This document shows positions 45,879 to 54,559 of a stretch of 64,000 nt of DNA, one piece after another. Both the position numbers and the translations under genes were made by a program. Positions within the stretch are counted from its first letter, which is position 1. Each line of letters begins with the position of its first letter. Under the pieces are notes generated by a model. The model worked only from the letters and a program-made list of their open reading frames with translations. It was not told where the DNA came from and made no database searches. The stretch spans positions 62,001 through 126,000 of the forward strand of contig CALDWW010000013.1 in the NCBI GenBank assembly GCA_937924335.1, read 5' to 3'. The DNA comes from an uncultured Gammaproteobacteria bacterium. GTDB lineage: Bacteria; Pseudomonadota; Gammaproteobacteria; Steroidobacterales; XN24.

Positions 45879-46415
45879 ATGGTCACAATCGATTACATCC
45901 TGGTGGCAGCTCTCCTGGTCTCGGTCGTAGTCGGCGTGTTCCGGGGGTTCTTCCGCGAAGCGTTGTCGCTGGTCACCTGGATAGTGGCCGTCTGGGTCAG
46001 CTTCGAATTTGCACACCTGCTCGAGCCGTTGCTCGCCTCTGTCTCTTCACCGGCCCTGCGCATATGGTCCGCCCGGATCATCACCTTCATCCTGGTGCTG
46101 ATCGCAGGGGGACTCCTGAACGCCCTGATCGGGATCCTCGTCGACAAGACGGGACTCACCGGGACTGATCGCCTGCTCGGCATGCTTTTCGGGGCGGCGC
46201 GCGGCGTATTGATCGTCGGGGTGGTCGTGATGGTCTTCCGCGTGCTCGAACTGGATCAGGAAGAGTGGTGGGATGAGTCGGGCGTAGTAGGGCTCGCGGA
46301 GCCAGTGGCAGATTGGCTGCAGGACTTTCTGCATGCCGGCCTGGAACATATTGACGAGATAATACCGCCGAGCGATGTAGCACCGAACGAGGCTGCCGCT
46401 GCGCAGTCCGGATAA
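45879..46415 (+). CDS. cvpA: CvpA family membrane protein
   Basis: A 178-aa protein with four membrane helices starting [28 protein letters not shown]-like and the [19 protein letters not shown] segment, the CvpA signature. CvpA is linked to colicin V production, biofilm and envelope stress; its molecular role is unclear. It is 16 bp before purF, its usual partner. The ATG at 45879 is chosen over an in-frame codon at 45864 by family length. Confidence 0.93.
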   Translation: MVTIDYILVAALLVSVVVGVFRGFFREALSLVTWIVAVWVSFEFAHLLEPLLASVSSPALRIWSARIITFILVLIAGGLLNALIGILVDKTGLTGTDRLLGMLFGAARGVLIVGVVVMVFRVLELDQEEWWDESGVVGLAEPVADWLQDFLHAGLEHIDEIIPPSDVAPNEAAAAQSG

Positions 46416-46431
46416 CGCGAGGAAATCTGAC

Positions 46432-47940
46432 ATGTGCGGGATCGTAGGGATTGTCGGACGAGGGCCGGTCAACCAGGCGATTTACGATGCGCTGACCGTA
46501 CTTCAGCACCGGGGCCAGGATGCCGCCGGAATCGTGACCGCGGACGAACGTGTTCACATTCGCAAGAAGAACGGACTCGTGCGGGACGTCTTCCAGCAGC
46601 GCCACATGCTGAAGCTGACCGGCAAAATGGGTATCGGCCATGTCAGGTATCCGACGGCAGGCTGTTCCAGCAAGGACGAAGCACAGCCGTTCTACGTCAA
46701 TTCCCCATACGGAATCTGCATGGGGCACAACGGGAATCTCACCAACACGAGAGAGTTGGCGGATCTGGTCGTCCGCAAGGATCGTCGTCATCTCAATACG
46801 ACGTCGGATTCCGAGGTTCTGCTCAACGTCTTTGCCCACGAGCTGGCGCTGCGTTGTAACGATACGGCCGAAGAGGACGCAATTTTCGATGCGGTGGCAT
46901 CGCTGCATCGCAGATGCCGAGGCGGGTATGCGGTGATAGCCATGATCCTGCAAGCGGGGATCGTCGGGTTCCGCGACCCATACGGGATCAGGCCGTTAGT
47001 CATAGGCCGGCGCGAATCCGCGGCGGGCCCGGAACACATCATCGCTTCGGAGAGCGTCGCTCTGGACGCCCTCGGTTTCGAATTGCTTCGCGACGTGGAA
47101 CCCGGCGAGGCCGTGTTCATTGATATCGATGGCCGCTTGCACACACGTCAGTGTGTCGATCAGGTCCGCCATAGCCCGTGTATTTTCGAATATGTCTATT
47201 TCGCGCGGCCCGACTCAATCATCGACAACATCTCGGTTTATAAGGCGCGCCTGCGCATGGGCGAGGCGCTGGCAGACCGGATTCTCGAACTGCGCCCGGA
47301 CCACGATATCGACGTTGTGATCCCGATTCCGGATACCAGTAGAACCAGTGCATTGCAGCTGGCGAATCGGCTCGGCGTGAAGTATCGGGAAGGATTCATC
47401 AAGAACCGGTACATCGGCCGTACTTTCATCATGCCGGGCCAGTCCTTGCGGGAGAAGTCGGTCCGGCGCAAGCTCAACGCCATCGATCTCGAATTTCGCA
47501 GGAAGAACGTGCTGCTGGTGGATGACTCCATCGTGCGTGGCACGACCTCCAAACAGATCATCGAGATGGCGCGGGAGGCCGGAGCGAAGAATGTGTACTT
47601 CGCTTCCGCGGCGCCCCCGGTCAGACATCCCAACGTCTATGGAATCGACATGCCCGCCGCTTCGGAACTTGTTGCGTACGGACGCACGGAGGAGGAAGTA
47701 GCAGGGATTGTTGGCGCGGATTGGCTCGTCTACCAGACTCTGGAAGACCTGATAACTTCGGTCCGCTATGAGAACGCCGGTATCGAGGAGTTCGATACCT
47801 CGTGTTTCTCTGGCGACTACGTCACAGGAGACGTGAGCGCCGAGTATCTCGGACAACTCGAGGCCTCCCGGGCAGATGAAGTAAAGGCAGCGCGGGAACG
47901 AGGGCGATCCAGCTCCAGAGCGACTGCCCAGGTCATCTGA
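46432..47940 (+). CDS. purF: Amidophosphoribosyltransferase
   Basis: PurF makes phosphoribosylamine, the first step of purine synthesis. The 502-aa protein begins MCGIVGIVG, with catalytic C2 at the N-terminus after methionine removal, the glutaminase motifs [11 protein letters not shown] and GHVRYPTAG, and the PRPP motif [18 protein letters not shown]. No metal cluster cysteines of the Bacillus type are seen, matching the E. coli class. It is followed after 15 bp by the glycerate kinase gene. Confidence 0.98.
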   Translation: MCGIVGIVGRGPVNQAIYDALTVLQHRGQDAAGIVTADERVHIRKKNGLVRDVFQQRHMLKLTGKMGIGHVRYPTAGCSSKDEAQPFYVNSPYGICMGHNGNLTNTRELADLVVRKDRRHLNTTSDSEVLLNVFAHELALRCNDTAEEDAIFDAVASLHRRCRGGYAVIAMILQAGIVGFRDPYGIRPLVIGRRESAAGPEHIIASESVALDALGFELLRDVEPGEAVFIDIDGRLHTRQCVDQVRHSPCIFEYVYFARPDSIIDNISVYKARLRMGEALADRILELRPDHDIDVVIPIPDTSRTSALQLANRLGVKYREGFIKNRYIGRTFIMPGQSLREKSVRRKLNAIDLEFRRKNVLLVDDSIVRGTTSKQIIEMAREAGAKNVYFASAAPPVRHPNVYGIDMPAASELVAYGRTEEEVAGIVGADWLVYQTLEDLITSVRYENAGIEEFDTSCFSGDYVTGDVSAEYLGQLEASRADEVKAARERGRSSSRATAQVI

Positions 47941-47955
47941 ACCACGGTCGGAATC

Positions 47956-49170
47956 GTGAATCGTCGGAAGCTGCTTGAGACTTTCGAGGCCGGTCTTCGC
48001 GCTGTCGACGGCAGACGATGCACCAGGGAATTCCTCCAGGCCGAACGACCGTCCGGCCCCATCCACCTGATCGCTATTGGCAAGTGCGCCGGCGCTATGG
48101 CTCTCGGGGCCAGAGATGCATTGGGGGCGGATCTGAGGGACGGTGTCGTCATTACCCGACATGGCTACGCCGTGCCGGAGCTCCGCGAAGAAGCACGCAT
48201 CACCGTCATGGAGACGTCGCATCCTGTTCCGGATGAAACGAGTGTTGCTGCCGGTCATCGCCTGCTGGCCCATGTCCGCGATCTTCCGCCCGGTTGCAGG
48301 GTACTGGCCCTGATCTCCGGCGGCGCGTCCAGCCTGGTTGAGGTGCTCCCGGACGGTGTCGGCGTGGCCGACCTCGAGCGTGTTAACCGCTGGCTCCTCG
48401 GTAGCGGGCTGGACATACTTGCCGTCAACGCCGTTCGTCGCCGCATGTCACTGATCAAGAACGGTGGCCTGTCGTCTGCACTCTGGGGCCGCCGCACTCT
48501 CGCCTTGTACATCTCGGATGTCCCGGGTGACGATCCGGCCTGGATCGGGTCAGGTTTGTTGGCCCCGCAGGCGTCCGAACTGCCAGAGGGGCTGCCCCGT
48601 TGGCTAAGCCGTCTGCTGATACAAGGGGCTCTCGCGAGTACGCCTGGTGATGGTGTCAGGCACGAGGTTATCGCCAACCTTGATCAGGCACTGGATGCCT
48701 GTTGCAGTAAGGCGAGGACTGCCGGCATTGAAGTGACCCGGCATCGATCGCGACTGGACGAGGCGGTCGATGAGGCTGCCCTCAGGATCACCTCGTCACT
48801 CAGGAAGGCTGCAGATGGAATCCAGGTCTGGGGCGGCGAGCCGACCGTGCGCCTGCCCGATCAGCCTGGCCGCGGTGGTCGGAGCCAGCATTTGGCCTTG
48901 CGCTGCGCCACTGCGATCCGGGGTTATGAGGACCTCGCGATTCTTTGCGCCGCAACCGATGGTGCCGATGGTTCGGGCGAGGACGCCGGTGCGCTGGTGG
49001 ATGGCAGTAGCGTGCAGCGAGGCCGGGACGCAGGGATGGACCCGGAAGTCTGCCTGGAAAGAGCCGACTCCGGGAGTTTCCTGGAGGCCGCGGGGGACTT
49101 GATCTTCACCGGGCCCACTTCCACCAACGTCAACGACATTGTGATCGGCGTCAGGGGATACACAAGGTAA
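47956..49170 (+). CDS. Glycerate 2-kinase (MOFRL family, GckA/TtuD-like)
   Basis: The 404-aa protein belongs to the DUF4147/MOFRL glycerate kinase class that makes 2-phosphoglycerate. It has HLIAIGKCAGAMALGA, HGYAVPE, ETSHPVPDETSVAAG, ISGGASSLVEVL, SDVPGDDPAWIGSG, the GGEPTVRLPDQPGRGGRSQHLAL block and ATDGADGSGEDAGALVDG. It may finish glyoxylate or serine-cycle carbon use. GTG start at 47956. It appears attached to the purF operon, which is not a standard link. Confidence 0.92.
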   Translation: MNRRKLLETFEAGLRAVDGRRCTREFLQAERPSGPIHLIAIGKCAGAMALGARDALGADLRDGVVITRHGYAVPELREEARITVMETSHPVPDETSVAAGHRLLAHVRDLPPGCRVLALISGGASSLVEVLPDGVGVADLERVNRWLLGSGLDILAVNAVRRRMSLIKNGGLSSALWGRRTLALYISDVPGDDPAWIGSGLLAPQASELPEGLPRWLSRLLIQGALASTPGDGVRHEVIANLDQALDACCSKARTAGIEVTRHRSRLDEAVDEAALRITSSLRKAADGIQVWGGEPTVRLPDQPGRGGRSQHLALRCATAIRGYEDLAILCAATDGADGSGEDAGALVDGSSVQRGRDAGMDPEVCLERADSGSFLEAAGDLIFTGPTSTNVNDIVIGVRGYTR

Positions 49171-49194
49171 GATTGCCTGTAGCGTCACTACGCC

Positions 49195-50442
49195 ATGGCC
49201 CGGATCAGTATGCAGTTTCTTATCATCGATGACCATGAATCCTACCGTCACTGGCTGGGGCATCACCTCACATCCGAGTGGATCGAGAGTGAAGTGGTAT
49301 CGCATGACCCGACGGACGGCAATGCGTTGCCCGATGGTTCGGTTGCGGCGGACTTTGACCTGATCTTTCTCGATTATCGTTGGCGTGGCGTTTCGGGGAT
49401 GGAGGTCCTGGCCGATCTGAAGCGCCAGAAGGACTGTCCGCCGGTCATATTCATGACGCCTCAGGGAGATGAACAGGCGACTGTCGCTGCCATCCGGGCA
49501 GGCGCCGATGACGTATTGCCGAAGGGGTCGCTCGGCCATGACGACGTCGTCGGACTCGTACGCGGGGCGCTCGGACGTGGCCATTCATTCGCAGGCGCGG
49601 GTCCGGAAGGCGATGGGGATACGGACGAACAGCCGGCGTTTTCGCTGAAGGGGCACAAATACATATGTCAGCTGGCCCGAGGAGGGGTGTCGTCCATCTA
49701 TCTGATGGAAAACCGGCGGTTGGAGAAACAGGTCGTCGTCAAGGTGCTGACCGACGTCCCGGACGTCGACGAGGAGAGACGCGACTTCGATCGTTTTCTG
49801 CAAGAGTACGAGCTGATATCAGCGATCCGTCATCCCAACGTCGTACAGATCTTCGACCTGGGGATCGCCGACGATCATGCATTCATCGTCATGGAGTATT
49901 TTCCGGCGGGCGACCTGAAGAGGCGCATCAAGAGCGGCGTCTCTCCGCAGGAAGCCCTCGGTTATCTTGCCCAGATGACAGCCGCGCTGGCTGCCATCCA
50001 TCGGGTCGGGGTTCTGCACCGCGATCTCAAGCCCGCCAACGTCCTGCGCCGTGATGACGAGAGTCTGGCGCTGATCGACTTCGGGCTGGCCAAGAGGACT
50101 GTCAGGGCGCAGGAATTGACGCGCAGGGGTGAGATCTTCGGGACTCCTTACTACATGAGTCCCGAGCAGGGGCACGGCGGCACTGTGGATCAGCGCTCTG
50201 ACATCTACAGCCTCGGCGTCATTTTCTTCGAGATGTTGACGCGCAAAAAACCGTATGCGGCTGCGTCGCCGATGGCCGTGATCTACAAGCACGGGCATGC
50301 AGAAATTCCCCCGTTACCGCCGCATCTGAGTGAATGGCAGGGGCTGGTGGACAAGTTGATGGCCAAAGACCCCGATGAACGGCCGCAATCGGCGGACGAT
50401 CTGGCGCTGCTGATTCACCAGGAGCGAGGGCGGTGCGCCTGA
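49195..50442 (+). CDS. Response-regulator receiver fused to Ser/Thr protein kinase
   Basis: A 415-aa soluble protein joining two-component and Hanks-type signalling. Residues 6-125 are a receiver with the acidic pair D12-D13, phosphoacceptor D60 in FLDYRW and K110 in VLPKG, so it should accept phosphate from a histidine kinase. Residues 152-410 are a kinase: loop ARGGVSSIYL, K183, HRDLKPAN (275-282), DFG (295-297) and MSPEQ (321-325), all intact. A histidine-kinase input that gates a Ser/Thr kinase output is the obvious model (inference). No histidine kinase lies in the window. The 3' end overlaps miaE by ten bases. The ATG at 49210 is a possible internal start. Confidence 0.9.
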   Translation: MARISMQFLIIDDHESYRHWLGHHLTSEWIESEVVSHDPTDGNALPDGSVAADFDLIFLDYRWRGVSGMEVLADLKRQKDCPPVIFMTPQGDEQATVAAIRAGADDVLPKGSLGHDDVVGLVRGALGRGHSFAGAGPEGDGDTDEQPAFSLKGHKYICQLARGGVSSIYLMENRRLEKQVVVKVLTDVPDVDEERRDFDRFLQEYELISAIRHPNVVQIFDLGIADDHAFIVMEYFPAGDLKRRIKSGVSPQEALGYLAQMTAALAAIHRVGVLHRDLKPANVLRRDDESLALIDFGLAKRTVRAQELTRRGEIFGTPYYMSPEQGHGGTVDQRSDIYSLGVIFFEMLTRKKPYAAASPMAVIYKHGHAEIPPLPPHLSEWQGLVDKLMAKDPDERPQSADDLALLIHQERGRCA

Positions 50443-51053
50443 AGCCTGCTGCGTTGAAGGACATCGCGAGGTTCCTGGGTGAGCCAACGCCCGCCGCCTG
50501 GGTAGACGCAGCAGTGCCGGAGCTGGATCTGCTCGCCGTTGATCATGCCAATTGCGAAAAGAAGGCGGCTGCATCGGCCATGGCCCTGATGAACCGTTAT
50601 CCGGGCAAGACGACCCTTGTCCGGCAGATGTCCCGCCTGGCGCGAGAGGAACTCCGGCATTTCGAGCAGGTTGTCCGCCTGATGGAGAGTGCCGGGATGC
50701 GCTGGCATCACGTGACGGCGTCGAGATATGCGGCCACTCTCAGAAACGATGTGGCATCCGGTGAGCCGGACCGGCTGCTCGATCTACTGGTCGTGGGGGC
50801 ATTCATCGAAGCCCGGTCTTGCGAGAGATTCGCGCTTCTGACGCCACTCGTGGAGGAGCCATTCGCGCAATTTTATCGGGCACTGCTGGCCTCGGAGTCG
50901 CGACACTTCAGAAACTATCTGACCCTCGCGGAGCGGTACGCGAAGAGAGTGCAGGATGTCGAGCGGCGGATCAGGCGTTTCCGGCAGTTGGAAAATGATC
51001 TCATCGTGGCGCCGGACAGGGAGCTGCGCTTCCACAGCGGCCTCCCTTGCTGA
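50433..51053 (+). CDS. miaE: tRNA-(ms2io6A)-hydroxylase MiaE
   Basis: MiaE is a nonheme diiron oxygenase that hydroxylates 2-methylthio-N6-isopentenyl-A37 of tRNA in an oxygen-dependent step. The 206-aa ferritin-like protein has LLAVDHANCEKKAAASAMAL, LAREELRHFEQVVRLM, VGAFIEARSCERFALL and SESRHFRNYLTLA, supplying the Glu and His iron ligands. GTG start within the end of the receiver-kinase gene, so the two are translationally coupled. Confidence 0.94.
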   Translation: MRLKPAALKDIARFLGEPTPAAWVDAAVPELDLLAVDHANCEKKAAASAMALMNRYPGKTTLVRQMSRLAREELRHFEQVVRLMESAGMRWHHVTASRYAATLRNDVASGEPDRLLDLLVVGAFIEARSCERFALLTPLVEEPFAQFYRALLASESRHFRNYLTLAERYAKRVQDVERRIRRFRQLENDLIVAPDRELRFHSGLPC

Positions 51054-51077
51054 CGATCGAAAGAAACAGGGAATGAA

Positions 51078-51833
51078 GTGCCTGAGGCGACTTTTCGTTT
51101 CTATGAGGAGTTGAATGACTTTCTGCCGAGAGAGCGCAGGAAGTGCCAGTTCTCGTATCGCTTCCGAGGGGATCCTTCTGTCAAAGCCGTTGTAGAAGCC
51201 ATCGGAGTGCCGCACACCGAGATCGATGTCATTCTGGTTGACGGACGCTCGGTCGGGTTCGACGAATTACTCAGCGGTGGCGAGCGCGTCTCCGTGTACC
51301 CGGTATTCGAACGTCTGGACGTGAGTCCGGTGATCCGGTTACGTGCGCGACCACTGCGCCGCACCCGATTCGTCGTCGATGTCCATCTCGAACGGCTCGG
51401 TCGCTATCTCAGGATGGTGGGCATCGATACGCTGTCGCCAGCCGACAGTGAAGACGCCGCTATCGTCGAAAGCTCCCTGATAGAGGGCCGTATCGTCCTG
51501 ACTCGCGACCGCGGCCTGCTACAGCGTGCACGTCTGCAGCGAGCTCGCTGGATTCGATCGCAAAAGCCGCGGGAGCAACTCGTTGAAGTGATCCGGTGCT
51601 TTCAGCTGGAGGACGGCTTGGCGTTTTTCTCCCGATGCCTGGTCTGCAACACTCCGCTTGAATCCGTGAGTTCGACCGCCGTCGGGCAGCGTGTCCCTGC
51701 CTCGGTGCGGGTCTCTCAGGAAAGCTTCACCGGCTGTCCTGGTTGCGGCCGGATCTACTGGCAGGGCACTCACTACCGGCGCATGCGCCAGTTGCTCGAC
51801 CAGCTCGGTTTGCCGGGTGAACCGGTTCGCTAG
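51078..51833 (+). CDS. Mut7-C RNase-like protein with N-terminal ubiquitin-like domain
   Basis: The 251-aa protein has an N-terminal Ub-Mut7C domain (about 3-85, ThiS/ubiquitin-like) and a C-terminal Mut7-C PIN-like domain (about 97-245). Acidic residues D101 (FVVDVHLERLGRYLRMVGIDT start), D123 and D144 in TRDRG could form a nuclease site. A zinc ribbon is given by C187, C190, C220 and C223 (RCLVC and CPGCG). Related to the C-terminal part of animal Mut-7. Biological RNA target unknown. GTG start; follows miaE by 24 bp, and its stop shares bases with the stop of the convergent amrS gene. Confidence 0.88.
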   Translation: MPEATFRFYEELNDFLPRERRKCQFSYRFRGDPSVKAVVEAIGVPHTEIDVILVDGRSVGFDELLSGGERVSVYPVFERLDVSPVIRLRARPLRRTRFVVDVHLERLGRYLRMVGIDTLSPADSEDAAIVESSLIEGRIVLTRDRGLLQRARLQRARWIRSQKPREQLVEVIRCFQLEDGLAFFSRCLVCNTPLESVSSTAVGQRVPASVRVSQESFTGCPGCGRIYWQGTHYRRMRQLLDQLGLPGEPVR

Positions 51834-52921
51834 TGCAGGACCGTGTCCAACGGCATCTGCCGGGGCCCGAACTTTCCTGGCTCCGGTTCCAGCACACCCG
51901 GGCAGGCGGTTTCGCAGGCCTGACACCGTCCGCTGTCGTCTAACGCCCAACCCGTGACCTGATAGCCGTCCCTGCGTATGACCTCCAGACCGCAACCGGG
52001 GCAATAGGTCGTCTGTCCTGAAGGATCTCTGATGTTGCCGGTATAGACGAAGCGCAGGCCATTCTCGCGGGCGATTCTCCGTGCTTCACGCAGCGTTTCC
52101 ATCGGTGTGTCGGGGTGGTCCAGCATTTTCCACGCTCCATGAAACGCGGTCAGATGCAAGGGAACATGAGGTCCGAGGGCATCTGCGACCCAGGCACTGA
52201 GTGCATCTATCTCCCCGGGGGAATCGTTCTCTCCCGGAATCAGGAGGGTGGTGATCTCCAGCCACACTTCGGTCTCGTGCGCCAGATACTGGAGCGTCTC
52301 TTTGACCGGTTGCAGATGGCCTCCGCAGAGCTTCCAGTAGAACTTCTCGGTAAACGCTTTAAGGTCGACGTTGGCGGCGTCCATGGACTTGAAGAATTCT
52401 TCCCGGGGTTCTTCACATATATACCCGGCGGTCACGGCCACCGTCCGCAGGTCGGCCGCTCTGCAGGCCCGAGCCGTATCCACGGCGTACTCCAGGAACA
52501 CGACGGGGTCATTGTATGTGAAGGCGACGGAACGGCACTCGTGGGCCACCGCGCTGGCTGCGATGTCGTCCGGAGTGGCCTCGGCCGCCAGCGCGTCGGT
52601 GCGCCTGGCCTTCGAGATGTCCCAGTTCTGGCAATACTTGCACGCCAGGTTACACCCGGCCGTTCCGAATGACAGGATCGACGTCCCCGGAAGGAAGTGG
52701 TTCAGCGGTTTCTTCTCGATGGGGTCACAGCAGAACCCGCTCGAGCGTCCCCAAGACGTCAGAACCAGCTGATCGCCGTCTCTGGAACGAACGAAACAAA
52801 GACCACGCTGGCCGTCACGGAGCCTGCAGAATCTCGGGCAAAGGTCGCACTGCAGCCGACCGTCCTTGCAGACGTGCCAGTACCGGGCCGGGACAGCCCT
52901 GGGGTAGTCGCTTGAATGCAT
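51830..52921 (-). CDS. amrS: AmmeMemoRadiSam system radical SAM enzyme
   Basis: A 363-aa radical SAM protein of the AmrS (PflA-like) family. An N-terminal cysteine set (C25, C28, C32, C42) precedes the SAM cluster motif C90-x3-C94-x2-C97 (CNLACKYCQNW); a C-terminal zinc-ribbon-like region has CPGCG, CQACETACPG. In other genomes it is encoded next to AMMECR1 and MEMO1 family genes; neither partner is adjacent here. The modification it performs is unknown. The stop codon overlaps the Mut7-C stop in a CTAG palindrome. Confidence 0.93.
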   Translation of the reverse strand: MHSSDYPRAVPARYWHVCKDGRLQCDLCPRFCRLRDGQRGLCFVRSRDGDQLVLTSWGRSSGFCCDPIEKKPLNHFLPGTSILSFGTAGCNLACKYCQNWDISKARRTDALAAEATPDDIAASAVAHECRSVAFTYNDPVVFLEYAVDTARACRAADLRTVAVTAGYICEEPREEFFKSMDAANVDLKAFTEKFYWKLCGGHLQPVKETLQYLAHETEVWLEITTLLIPGENDSPGEIDALSAWVADALGPHVPLHLTAFHGAWKMLDHPDTPMETLREARRIARENGLRFVYTGNIRDPSGQTTYCPGCGLEVIRRDGYQVTGWALDDSGRCQACETACPGVLEPEPGKFGPRQMPLDTVLH

Positions 52922-53127
52922 TGTTCGAGTGGTGCGCCGGCCGCTTGATCATCGTTCTCCAACTAAAGATGGCAGGCATTTGTCCAGAATCAAGTTGGAT
53001 AGGTGCCAGACGATCGGGCACAAAACCGGACTGATGGCGTCTGGCGTTCTCCGTCGGCAAGAGCAAAGACGGGTCCCCAGGGCCCTGAACACTGCCACCC
53101 TGAGTCGGCATAGCACGCATCAGGGTG

Positions 53128-53850
53128 TCAGCGGGGCAGTGACTCCAGCGAATATCCTGCCGGTGACCAGCGCAGATAACTGCCTTGGCTATACCAGTCA
53201 CCGAGGACGATGCGTGTTGCGGGGTAATCGTCGACCAAAAAGCGATGGATGTCGGGACGGTGGGTGTGGCCGTGGATCATCGTGTAAGTCCGGTGCTCCC
53301 GCATTACCGCGTTTACTTCCGTCTTGCTGACATCCATGATCTCGGGCGGTTTCTGGCTGCTGCGTGACTTACTCGTATCCCGGGCCTGGCTGGCCATCGC
53401 GAGTCGATGGTCAACTGATGTCGACAAGAAATCCTGTTGCCAACGCGGATCACGGACCATCTGCCGGAAGCGCTGATATTCGTGATCATCGGTACAGAGG
53501 GTGTCGCCGTGGAGCAACAGGACGGGCACATCGAACAGCTGAACGAGCGACGGATCTTGCAGCAACTTACAACCGGCCCGTTCCGCGAAGACGTCTCCGG
53601 TCAGGAAGTCACGGTTACCGGCCATGAAATGACACCGGACTCCCGATTGGCTGAGGTCATGCAAGGCATGCACGACCCGATGTTTGTCGGGATCAGGATC
53701 GTCGTCTCCTATCCAGGTCTCGAAAAGGTCGCCCAGGATATACAGATCCTCCGCGTCTCTTGCGATGGTCTTCAGGAACGTGAGCAACTGTCCGAGAATC
53801 TCTGGGCGAGTCGAATCGACATGGACATCGGAGATGAAAAGCGTACTCAA
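53128..53850 (-). CDS. lpxH: UDP-2,3-diacylglucosamine diphosphatase
   Basis: LpxH cleaves UDP-2,3-diacylglucosamine to lipid X in lipid A synthesis. The 240-aa calcineurin-like enzyme has the full metal set: FISDVHVD, LGDLFETWIGDD, GNRDFL, HGDTLCTDD and HGHTHRP. It is 11 bp beyond the cyclophilin gene on the same strand, an order also seen in E. coli (ppiB-lpxH). The 206 bp between its end and the amrS start hold no gene that I can support. Confidence 0.96.
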   Translation of the reverse strand: MSTLFISDVHVDSTRPEILGQLLTFLKTIARDAEDLYILGDLFETWIGDDDPDPDKHRVVHALHDLSQSGVRCHFMAGNRDFLTGDVFAERAGCKLLQDPSLVQLFDVPVLLLHGDTLCTDDHEYQRFRQMVRDPRWQQDFLSTSVDHRLAMASQARDTSKSRSSQKPPEIMDVSKTEVNAVMREHRTYTMIHGHTHRPDIHRFLVDDYPATRIVLGDWYSQGSYLRWSPAGYSLESLPR

Positions 53851-53861
53851 TGCGCTCGGTC

Positions 53862-54434
53862 CTACTCGGCGACGGAGATCGTCTCTATGGTAACGGTTGA
53901 TTGCGGTACATCTCCGGGGAAGGGGCCGCCCGGACCGGTCGGGATGGCGGCTATCTTGTCCAGCACGTCCATTCCTTCCAGAACCTGACCGAACACTGCG
54001 TATCCCCAGCCGGAGCCTCGTGGGTCGAGACTCGGATTGTCCTCGAGGTTGATATAGAACTGTCGTGTCCCGGAGTGGGGATCTGCCGTGCGCGCCATCG
54101 CGATCGTTCCTCGCTCATTGCGAAGTCCATTGCCGGACTCGTTGGGGATCGCGCCACGCGACGGCAGCTGCTCGAACTCACTGTTGTATCCGCCGGCCTG
54201 GGCCATGAAGCCCGGTATCACCCGATGAAAGACGGAGCCGTCGTAAGCGCCCTCGCTTATATAGCGGAGGAAATTGACGACTGTGATCGGTGCGCGCCTA
54301 CCATCCAGCTCCAGTTCGATCGTCCCTGCGGAGGTTTCAATGCTTATCCGCGGATAGGCAGGAATCTGTCCCATGTCAGCGGCCATGAGGGTGCTCGCGG
54401 TCAGCAGCAGTATCGCAGTAACGAAAGAGCGCAT
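53862..54434 (-). CDS. Periplasmic peptidyl-prolyl cis-trans isomerase, cyclophilin type
   Basis: The 190-aa product has a signal peptide (RSFVTAILLLTASTLMA, cleavage after about residue 18) and a cyclophilin domain with FHRVIPGFMAQAGG, NESGNGLRNERGTIAMART and FYINLEDN. PpiA-like by location, although the operon position beside lpxH is that of cytoplasmic PpiB. The tryptophan typical of cyclosporin binding is absent, as in bacterial forms. The ATG at 54434 gives the signal peptide directly. Confidence 0.92.
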   Translation of the reverse strand: MRSFVTAILLLTASTLMAADMGQIPAYPRISIETSAGTIELELDGRRAPITVVNFLRYISEGAYDGSVFHRVIPGFMAQAGGYNSEFEQLPSRGAIPNESGNGLRNERGTIAMARTADPHSGTRQFYINLEDNPSLDPRGSGWGYAVFGQVLEGMDVLDKIAAIPTGPGGPFPGDVPQSTVTIETISVAE

Positions 54435-54559
54435 GAAGATTTTTCCGATGCTGGGTTCGACGCCATCCTGGCAAATTAATCCAGAACGGGGGGGTACCGC
54501 AAACGGCGATCGGCGAATCCGCTGACTGCGGGCCCTGCCTTCCGGTACCATTGCGCGCC

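Noticed and set aside
52922-53127. A small gene or RNA between amrS and lpxH
   Set aside because: No frame with a ribosome site and no strong hairpin or terminator; I see nothing supportable in these 206 bp.
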